Positions 1 to 6,603 of a DNA stretch of 6,603 nucleotides are shown one piece after another. The stretch comes from Lachnospiraceae bacterium. GTDB taxonomy: Bacteria > Bacillota > Clostridia > Lachnospirales > Lachnospiraceae. The stretch covers positions 1 through 6,603 of the forward strand of contig JAJPZP010000097.1 in the NCBI GenBank assembly GCA_021204285.1, written 5' to 3'. Position 1 is the stretch's first letter, and each line of letters begins with the position of its first letter. A program made the position numbers and the translations under genes. Below the pieces are notes generated by a model that did no database searches, was not told where the DNA came from, and saw only the letters and a program-made list of their open reading frames with translations.

Positions 1-50
1 CGTTACAATCATAACAAGAGGGGCGAGGCAGTGTGTGCTCTTAAGCCGGA

Positions 51-1172
51 TCAGATCGTCATCAGCTCATAGGTGCGCGTACCCAGTCCGATCTTCTCTG
101 CCTGATCCAGCGTGGCCCTCCATTCGATATTTGGATTGGAGTCTTTGAAATGGTCGTGGTGGCATTCCCAGTCTTTCTGTGCGAGATGGTCGCTGAGCTG
201 GCTGTTTGGCAGCGGCTGAGCGGCGAGGCAGGCGTCGGCACAGGCCTGATCGAGCGCGACCGGGTCAAAGCTGGCGAACATGCCGATATTCGGCAGGATC
301 GGTGCATCGTTCTCCTCGTGGCAGTCACAGTTTGGACTGACGTCCTGCACGAGCGCGATGTGGAAACAGGGGCGACCATGGCAGACGGCCTGCGCGTATT
401 CGGCCATTTTGCGGTCCAGCAGTTCGACTGTACTGTCATTGTTACTGTATACGGCGTCATAGCTGCAGGCGCCGATGCAGCGGCCGCAGCCCTTGCACTT
501 GTCATAGTCAATGACTGCTTTTTTATCCGGATAAGAGATCGCGTCGCTGCCGCACTCCTTCGCACAGCGTCTGCAACCGCGGCACAGATCCGGGTTGACA
601 GAGGGCTTGCCATCGGAATGCTGTTCCATCTTTCCGGCCCGGCTGCCGCAGCCCATGCCGATATTTTTAAGCGCACCCCCGAAGCCGGTCATTTCATGCC
701 CCTTGAAGTGAGTGAGGCTGATAAAGATATCGGCATCCATGATGGCGCGCCCGATCCTGGCTGTCTTGCAGTATTCGCCTCCAACTACGGGAACTTCGAC
801 CTCGTCCGTTCCGCGCAGTCCGTCGCCGATGATGATCTGGCAGCCGGTTGAGATCATGTTAAAGCCGTTCAGGTTTGCACAATCCATATGTTCCAGCGCG
901 TTTTTGCGGCTGCCCGGATATAGTGTATTGCAGTCAGTGAGGAAGGGCATTCCCCCCTGTTCCTTGCAGAGATCTGCGACCGCCTTTGCGTAATTGGGTC
1001 GGAGGAAAGCCAGATTGCCAAGTTCACCAAAGTGCATCTTGATGGCGACGAATTTACCATCCATATTAATATTCTGAATGCCTGCAGCTTTACATAGGCG
1101 CTGCAGTTTATCCAGCTGGCTGGTGCCGACAGGACATCGAAAATCCGTGAAATAGACTGTTGATTGATCCAT
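51..1172 (-). CDS. DUF362 domain protein with embedded two-[4Fe-4S] ferredoxin module
   Basis: A 373-residue protein read from ATG at 1172 to TGA at 51-53. An AAAGGAGA ribosome binding site (1182-1189) leaves 10 nt between AGGAG and the ATG, which supports this start. The DUF362 fold appears to be split. The N-terminal half carries KMHFGE (45-50) and a glycine-rich THFKGHEMTGFGGALKNIG stretch (about 154-172). Next come two CxxCxxCxxxC motifs (C197/C200/C203/C207 and C226/C229/C232/C236), expected to bind two [4Fe-4S] clusters. The C-terminal part holds further cysteines (C264, C269, C282, C284), a SFDPVALDQA stretch (301-310) and a His/Cys-rich WECHHDHF segment (335-342). No signal peptide or membrane segment is visible, so it is probably cytoplasmic. 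The domain order is typical of clostridial DUF362 Fe-S proteins, whose reaction is not established; a redox or electron-transfer role is inference. It is divergent from glgX, and no clear terminator is seen in bases 1-50. Confidence 0.9.
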   Translation of the reverse strand: MDQSTVYFTDFRCPVGTSQLDKLQRLCKAAGIQNINMDGKFVAIKMHFGELGNLAFLRPNYAKAVADLCKEQGGMPFLTDCNTLYPGSRKNALEHMDCANLNGFNMISTGCQIIIGDGLRGTDEVEVPVVGGEYCKTARIGRAIMDADIFISLTHFKGHEMTGFGGALKNIGMGCGSRAGKMEQHSDGKPSVNPDLCRGCRRCAKECGSDAISYPDKKAVIDYDKCKGCGRCIGACSYDAVYSNNDSTVELLDRKMAEYAQAVCHGRPCFHIALVQDVSPNCDCHEENDAPILPNIGMFASFDPVALDQACADACLAAQPLPNSQLSDHLAQKDWECHHDHFKDSNPNIEWRATLDQAEKIGLGTRTYELMTI

Positions 1173-1181
1173 TTTATACTG

Positions 1182-1189
1182 TCTCCTTT
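1182..1189 (-). promoter_or_regulatory. Ribosome binding site of the DUF362 gene
   Basis: On the minus strand this reads AAAGGAGA. The AGGAG core lies 10 nt upstream of the ATG at 1172. It is a strong Shine-Dalgarno match and fixes the start of the DUF362 gene. Confidence 0.8.
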
Positions 1190-1204
1190 ATTCGTGATGA
1201 GCAA

Positions 1205-1233
1205 ATCATAACATACAATCGGCAGAAATTCCA
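1205..1233 (-). promoter_or_regulatory. Candidate promoter of the DUF362 gene (extended -10)
   Basis: On the minus strand, TATGAT (1205-1210) is preceded by TGT (1211-1213), giving an extended -10 of the TGn-TATAAT type. The matching -35 region near 1228-1233 is poor (TGGAAT), which an extended -10 can tolerate. The expected start of transcription is near 1198, giving a leader of about 25 nt that contains the ribosome binding site. No better alternative was seen in the 140-base gap. The call rests on motif match only. Confidence 0.45.
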
Positions 1234-1271
1234 CTGAAAAAAGGCTCTGCCATATCCCTGCCGTATAGGTT

Positions 1272-1300
1272 TTGACGTAGCGGCAGAAATCTACTATAAT
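1272..1300 (+). promoter_or_regulatory. Strong SigA-type promoter of glgX
   Basis: TTGACG (1272-1277, five of six bases of the -35 consensus) and TATAAT (1295-1300, perfect -10) are separated by exactly 17 bases. Transcription should start near 1306-1308. That is only about 6 nt before the ATG at 1313 but about 30 nt before the TTG at 1337, so promoter position helps decide the glgX start. A copy of the local repeat CGGCAGAAAT (1281-1290) fills most of the spacer, a place where a bound repressor could block RNA polymerase. Confidence 0.85.
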
Positions 1301-1325
1301 AAAAAAGACTGTATGAATAAACTTT

Positions 1326-1330
1326 GGAGG
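1326..1330 (+). promoter_or_regulatory. Ribosome binding site that selects the TTG start of glgX
   Basis: GGAGG (1326-1330) lies 6 nt before an in-frame TTG (1337-1339). It is downstream of the ATG at 1313, so it cannot serve that ATG. Nothing resembling a Shine-Dalgarno sequence lies just before 1313, where the bases are A-rich. This is the main evidence that translation begins at TTG 1337. Confidence 0.75.
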
Positions 1331-1336
1331 AAAGAC

Positions 1337-3478
1337 TTGAAAAGCTTTGTTGGAGAATACACACCGAAATATCCTCTGTCTGTGCGTCCGATGGCTGAGA
1401 TTAAAGGTTATCCGGTAAGACCCGGCGATTTTACATCGAATGGCGCGACGGCGACGCCGGTGGGCGTCAACTTCACGATACACACGCATTATGGGACGTC
1501 CTGCGAGCTGTTGCTCTATCATCGAGGAGAAGAGCAGCCCTATGTCGTGCTGCCCTTTCCGGAGGAATACAAGATCGGGGACGTTTACTCGATGCTGGTG
1601 TTTGGCCTTGATATTGAGGAGTTTGAATACGCCTATCGTATCGATGGGCCGTATGATCCAAGGCAGGGACTGCTGTTCGACCGGAACCGGGTATTGCTGG
1701 ATCCCTATGCAAAAGCAGTTGCCGGTCAGCATATCTGGGGGGAGCACAAAAGCGGGAACTATCGGGCACGTGTTGTACGCGATACCTTTGACTGGGGAGA
1801 TATGCCGCAGTCGAAACAGAATCTGTGTGATCTTGTGATTTATGAGCTGCATGTGCGCGGCTTTACCCGGCATGCTTCCTCAGGAGTACAGAATCCGGGC
1901 ACGTTTGCGGGACTGATGGAAAAGATTCCCTATCTGAAAGAGCTGGGTATCAACGCCGTGGAGATGATGCCGATTTTTGAGTTTGATGAGGAGATCAATG
2001 CACGGGAAGTAAATGGAGAGCGATTGCTAGAGTACTGGGGGTATAATACCGTTGCTTTTTTTGCTCCGAATACGGCCTATGTGTCTGAGATGGAGCGCAA
2101 CCGGGAAGGCTATGAGCTGAAGAAACTGATCAAGGCGTTCCACGACAATGGGATTGAAGTCATTCTGGATGTGGTGTTCAACCACACGGCAGAGGGCAAC
2201 GAACATGGACCGAGCTTCTGTTTTAAGGGAATTGACAATTCTATTTACTATATGCTGACGCCGGATGGTAATTATTATAATTTCAGCGGCTGCGGCAATA
2301 CGCTGAACTGCAACAATCCGGTTGTGCAGCAGATGATCCTGGAATGTCTGCGCTACTGGACGATTTCTTATCGTGTGGACGGTTTCCGCTTTGATCTGGC
2401 AAGCATTCTTGGGAGAAACGAGGATGGTTCCCCGCTTGCACAGCCGCCGCTTCTGCGGAATCTAGCCTATGATCCGATCTTAAGCCGCGTGAAGCTGATC
2501 GCGGAGGCATGGGACGCGGGTGGGATGTACCAGGTCGGCAGCTTTCCGGCCAGTCGCCGCTGGGCGGAGTGGAATGGCAGGTATCGGGATGCTCTGAGGG
2601 GATATCTCAAAGGTGACGCCTGGCAGTCCTGGGATGCAGCATTCAGTATCTGTGGTTCTCCTGATCTCTATGGCGGGGGAACGGGGGAGCTGGATAATTA
2701 TCGTGGTGACTATGACGGACTCAATTCCTGCGTGAATTTCATTACCTGCCATGACGGCTTCACGATGTATGATCTGTATTCTTACAATGAAAAGCATAAT
2801 GAGGTCAACGGCTGGGACAACACGGACGGAAATAATGATAATCGAAGCTGGATCTGCGGCGTGGAGGGAGAGACGGATGATCCGGAGGTGCTGAAGCTTC
2901 GGTTCCGCATGATCCGCAACGCCTGCGCGCTGCTGATGTGCAGCCGCGGGATGCCGATGTTCCTGGCGGGCGACGAGTTCGGCAACACGCAGTACGGCAA
3001 CAACAACTGCTACTGTCAGGACAACGAGCTCTCCTGGCTGGACTGGTCCCTGCTTGAAAAAAATCATGATCTGTTCGAATTTTTCAAATACATGATCGCG
3101 TTCCGCCGGAATCACCGCGTGATACGGGAGCGGCTTCCGCGCGCTGTCTGTGGAATGGATGAGATGCACATTCACCCGCCGGACGGGGAGCTGGTGGACA
3201 TCCCGCGCGATGCGAAGATTTTTTCGGCGAGCTTCGCCGGTTACGACGTGCAGAAGGGAAAAGATGACCTGGTGTATGTGACGGTAAATATTCACTGGGA
3301 ATCGATTCCGATTACATTGCCCAGGGTGTACGGGCGTGTGGGCTGGCGTCTGTACGTCAATACAAATGGGGACGAAAGGGGCCGATATTGTTACACAGAT
3401 GTGGAAGCGCCCTTTATTGAGCGTGAATTTATCGTGCCAGCGCGCTCCGTGGCGGTCTTTGTAGGGACGCATAACTGA
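1337..3478 (+). CDS. glgX: Glycogen debranching enzyme, GlgX/isoamylase type (GH13)
   Basis: Predicted to hydrolyse alpha-1,6 branch points of glycogen or limit dextrins in the cytoplasm. The frame runs from ATG 1313 (721 residues), but I prefer TTG 1337 (713 residues) because of the GGAGG 6 nt before it and the promoter position. Numbering from the ATG, an N-terminal CBM48/isoamylase-N domain spans about 33-140. The GH13 barrel follows with its conserved regions: DVVFNH (286-291), GFRFD with nucleophile D361, IAEAWD with acid/base E398, and CHD with H480 and transition-state D481. The GlgX-like stretch NEKHNEVNGWDNTDGNNDNRS (492-512) and AGDEFGNTQYGNNN (552-565) are present, and a C-terminal beta domain occupies about 630-721. 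Length and catalytic residues are complete. The gene stands apart from other glycogen genes in this window. Exact substrate (glycogen, limit dextrin or starch) cannot be read from sequence. No clear terminator follows, so some readthrough into gdhA is possible. Confidence 0.93.
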   Translation: MKSFVGEYTPKYPLSVRPMAEIKGYPVRPGDFTSNGATATPVGVNFTIHTHYGTSCELLLYHRGEEQPYVVLPFPEEYKIGDVYSMLVFGLDIEEFEYAYRIDGPYDPRQGLLFDRNRVLLDPYAKAVAGQHIWGEHKSGNYRARVVRDTFDWGDMPQSKQNLCDLVIYELHVRGFTRHASSGVQNPGTFAGLMEKIPYLKELGINAVEMMPIFEFDEEINAREVNGERLLEYWGYNTVAFFAPNTAYVSEMERNREGYELKKLIKAFHDNGIEVILDVVFNHTAEGNEHGPSFCFKGIDNSIYYMLTPDGNYYNFSGCGNTLNCNNPVVQQMILECLRYWTISYRVDGFRFDLASILGRNEDGSPLAQPPLLRNLAYDPILSRVKLIAEAWDAGGMYQVGSFPASRRWAEWNGRYRDALRGYLKGDAWQSWDAAFSICGSPDLYGGGTGELDNYRGDYDGLNSCVNFITCHDGFTMYDLYSYNEKHNEVNGWDNTDGNNDNRSWICGVEGETDDPEVLKLRFRMIRNACALLMCSRGMPMFLAGDEFGNTQYGNNNCYCQDNELSWLDWSLLEKNHDLFEFFKYMIAFRRNHRVIRERLPRAVCGMDEMHIHPPDGELVDIPRDAKIFSASFAGYDVQKGKDDLVYVTVNIHWESIPITLPRVYGRVGWRLYVNTNGDERGRYCYTDVEAPFIEREFIVPARSVAVFVGTHN

Positions 3479-3495
3479 ATCGATGCGAAAAGCAG

Positions 3496-3524
3496 TTGAA
3501 AACACAAAAAGATTGTAATAAAAT
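3496..3524 (+). promoter_or_regulatory. Promoter of gdhA
   Basis: TTGAAA (3496-3501) and TAAAAT (3519-3524) are separated by 17 bases, each matching five of six consensus positions. The expected transcription start is near 3531, giving a 5' leader of about 108 nt before the gdhA ATG. The promoter begins about 17 bases after the glgX stop, so gdhA is probably transcribed on its own, with possible readthrough from glgX. Confidence 0.65.
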
Positions 3525-3530
3525 AACTGT

Positions 3531-4973
<1,443 letters not shown>

Positions 4974-4996
4974 GAAGAAGTAACGAAGAGATAATA

Positions 4997-5037
4997 AAAG
5001 ACCGACGACCCCATACAATCTGGGAGCGTCGGTCTTT
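4997..5037. terminator. Bidirectional intrinsic terminator between gdhA and glutamine synthetase
   Basis: The outer stem is a perfect 11-bp inverted repeat, AAAGACCGACG (4997-5007) with CGTCGGTCTTT (5027-5037). After a 2x2 mismatch it continues with CCCA/TGGG (5010-5013 with 5021-5024) and a 7-nt loop. On the plus strand the stem ends in TCTTT and a T-rich tract (TTTT at 5041-5044) follows. On the minus strand the mirror tract is CTTTTATTAT. It lies 23 bases after the gdhA stop and 21 bases beyond the stop of the minus-strand gene, so it should end both transcripts. Confidence 0.9.
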
Positions 5038-5058
5038 AACTTTTCCGCTTTCAATCCT

Positions 5059-6603
5059 TTACACTTCGAAGATCAAATCGCCGTAGGACGGCATCGGCCA
5101 GACCTCCTTGTCGACCAGCATCTCAAGCCGGTCGACCGGGCGCCGCAGCGCATCCATAGCGGGGATCACGTAATCGTGATAGTAGTGAGCCCGCGTTTCA
5201 TTGTCTTCGATGGTGGGAGCCTCCGCGGCCACTTTTTTCAGAATGCGGACCGCGCCGTTCGCTTCATTCAGCAGTGTGCTGATGTCGCGCAGCAGCTCGG
5301 ACTGTACGTTGGGGGTCGCTCCGGCGGCCTTCACGGACTGGATGATCGAGGAGAGCGTGCCGGTGTAGCCAATGACGGCGGGCAGAATCTGCTTGACCGT
5401 CATGTCGATCATCGTCAGAGCCTCGATATTGATCGCCTTATTATAGGTCTCATACTGAATCTCCGCGCGGGAGCGCAGCTCCGCCTCGTCGAAGACGTGG
5501 AAGCGCTCGAACATGGAGATGGACTTTTCAGTCACGAGAGCTGGAATCGCGTCCACCATCGATGGCAGGTTTGGCAATCCGCGGCGTGCAGCCTCGGCTA
5601 CCCACTCTTCGGAATAACCGTTTCCGCTGAAGACGATCTTCCGGTGTTCGCTGAAATACTGGATCAGCAGGTCGTGGAGCGCGGCTTCGAAATCGTCCGC
5701 TTTCTCCAGAACATCGCAGGCATCGGCGAAGGCCTCCGCCGCAATCGTGTTCATAACGACGGTGGAGTGTGCGATCGAGTCGCGTGAGCCGACCATACGG
5801 AATTCAAATTTATTGCCGGTGAAGGCAAAGGGAGACGTGCGGTTGCGGTCAGTGGCGTCCTTCATGAAATCCGGAAGCGTCTTCACGCCGGTATGGAGAT
5901 GGTGACTCTTCAGACTGTGCGTCGCGTCTCCGGTACTCAGAATCTGATCGATCACATCGTCGAGCTGTTCGCCGAGAAAGACGGAGATGATCGCGGGCGG
6001 TGCTTCATGGACGCCGAGACGAAGATCATTTCCGACATTGGCGGCAGATTCGCGGAGCAGGTCAGCGTGAGTGTCTACAGCCTTCAGAATGCAGGCCAGG
6101 ATGAGCAGGAACTGCCGGTTCTCATGCGGGCGTTTCCCGGGGTCAAAGAGGTTGATGCCGTCGTCCGTGGTCAGCGACCAGTTGTTGTGCTTGCCGGAGC
6201 CATTGACGCTGGCGAAGGGCTTTTCGTGGAGCAGGCAGACGAGCCCCTGCTGCGCCGCAACCCTTTTGAGCGTCTGCATCATGATCTGGTTGTGGTCTGC
6301 AGCCACATTTGCCTCCGCATAGATCGGAGCGAGCTCATGCTGCGCCGGGGCCACCTCATTGTGCTGCGTTTTGGCCGGGACGCCCATCTTCCAGAGCTCC
6401 TCGTTCACCTGGCACATGAAGGCGCCGATGCGCTGACACAGCGTGCCGAAATAGTGGTCGTCCAGTTCCTGTCCCTTCGGTGGCATTGCGCCAAACAGCG
6501 TGCGTCCGGTATAGATCAGGTCTTTCCTCTGTAAATATTTCTCTCGGTCGATCAGAAAATCCTCCTGTTCCGCACCGACGCTCGGAACGACCTTGCGCGA
6601 GGT
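5059..6603 (-). CDS. glnN: Glutamine synthetase type III, N-terminus cut off by window edge
   Basis: Makes glutamine from glutamate, ammonia and ATP. The stop is TAA at 5059-5061. The frame stays open past an internal Met codon (6484-6486) to the window edge, so 514 residues are visible. GSIII proteins are about 700 long, so roughly 190 are missing. In visible numbering: the metal-binding strand [10 protein letters not shown] has E12 and E14, [10 protein letters not shown] is at 37-46, [10 protein letters not shown] at 81-90, [10 protein letters not shown] at 134-143, and [16 protein letters not shown] at 254-269 with E267. The long C-terminal extension (about 300-514, ending [13 protein letters not shown]) is typical of GSIII and absent from types I and II. 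D15 sits where the family usually has an aromatic residue. GSIII is a dodecameric ammonia-assimilating enzyme of Bacteroides, cyanobacteria and ruminal or gut Firmicutes. The symbol glnN follows that use; glnA is also applied. The promoter lies outside the window. Confidence 0.95.
   Translation of the reverse strand, partial: TSRKVVPSVGAEQEDFLIDREKYLQRKDLIYTGRTLFGAMPPKGQELDDHYFGTLCQRIGAFMCQVNEELWKMGVPAKTQHNEVAPAQHELAPIYAEANVAADHNQIMMQTLKRVAAQQGLVCLLHEKPFASVNGSGKHNNWSLTTDDGINLFDPGKRPHENRQFLLILACILKAVDTHADLLRESAANVGNDLRLGVHEAPPAIISVFLGEQLDDVIDQILSTGDATHSLKSHHLHTGVKTLPDFMKDATDRNRTSPFAFTGNKFEFRMVGSRDSIAHSTVVMNTIAAEAFADACDVLEKADDFEAALHDLLIQYFSEHRKIVFSGNGYSEEWVAEAARRGLPNLPSMVDAIPALVTEKSISMFERFHVFDEAELRSRAEIQYETYNKAINIEALTMIDMTVKQILPAVIGYTGTLSSIIQSVKAAGATPNVQSELLRDISTLLNEANGAVRILKKVAAEAPTIEDNETRAHYYHDYVIPAMDALRRPVDRLEMLVDKEVWPMPSYGDLIFEV

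Noticed and set aside
1..50. Possible terminator for the DUF362 gene
   Set aside because: The only inverted repeat is a 5-bp AAGAG/CTCTT with a long loop and no clear T tract.
150..851. Plus-strand open frame of 233 codons opposite the DUF362 gene
   Set aside because: It lies wholly inside the DUF362 gene on the other strand, has no recognisable domain, and has a low-complexity composition (Ala/Val/Asp-rich) typical of an antisense shadow.
869..1873. Minus-strand open frame of 334 codons spanning the divergent promoter region
   Set aside because: It overlaps the DUF362 gene, the intergenic promoters and the 5' end of glgX, and has no known motif. The two genes it overlaps are firmly supported.
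2480..3505. Minus-strand open frame of 341 codons opposite the 3' half of glgX
   Set aside because: It is antisense to the conserved GH13 region and has no domain or motif I recognise. It is explained by codon bias of glgX.
3479..3530. Possible terminator for glgX
   Set aside because: Only a 3-bp TGC/GCA stem around GAAAA is present, with no U-run. The sequence is better explained as the gdhA promoter.
6484..6486. Met codon that could be taken as the start of the glutamine synthetase
   Set aside because: The frame continues open for 39 codons to the window edge and encodes conserved GSIII sequence ([16 protein letters not shown]), so this Met is internal and the gene is simply cut by the window.
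5893..6534. Plus-strand open frame of 213 codons opposite the glutamine synthetase gene, and a similar one at 5176-5787
   Set aside because: Both are antisense to conserved GSIII sequence and show no family features.

Overview
This 6.6 kb window looks like an ordinary chromosomal segment of an anaerobic Firmicute, most likely a Clostridia gut commensal of the Lachnospiraceae type. The reasons are a glutamate dehydrogenase close in length and active-site spacing to the Clostridium symbiosum enzyme, a type III glutamine synthetase, a two-[4Fe-4S] DUF362 protein of a kind common in strict anaerobes, strong AGGAG-type ribosome binding sites and good SigA-type promoters. The genus assignment is inference. 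I see no phage, transposon, CRISPR array, tRNA or rRNA.

Layout: (1) 51-1172, minus strand, a DUF362/ferredoxin-type iron-sulfur protein of unknown function. (2) 1173-1336, a divergent promoter region with a near-consensus promoter for the next gene, a weaker one for the DUF362 gene, and a repeated CGGCAG motif. (3) 1337 (or 1313)-3478, plus strand, a GlgX/isoamylase-type glycogen debranching enzyme, probably starting at TTG. (4) 3479-3638, the promoter and structured leader of the next gene, with no clear terminator for glgX. (5) 3639-4973, plus strand, glutamate dehydrogenase gdhA. (6) 4974-5058, a strong terminator hairpin usable on both strands. (7) 5059-6603, minus strand, the C-terminal three quarters or so of a type III glutamine synthetase, whose reading frame stays open to the window edge.

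Together the genes join carbon storage (glycogen branch-point hydrolysis) to ammonia assimilation. GdhA makes glutamate from 2-oxoglutarate and ammonia, and GSIII makes glutamine from glutamate and ammonia. The two nitrogen genes converge on one shared terminator, so both assimilation routes lie tail to tail. The DUF362 protein has no evident pathway link to the rest.

I found no convincing previously undescribed system. The items most worth a second look are regulatory: the TTG start of glgX, the repeated motif in the divergent promoter region, and the gdhA leader with competing RNA pairings.
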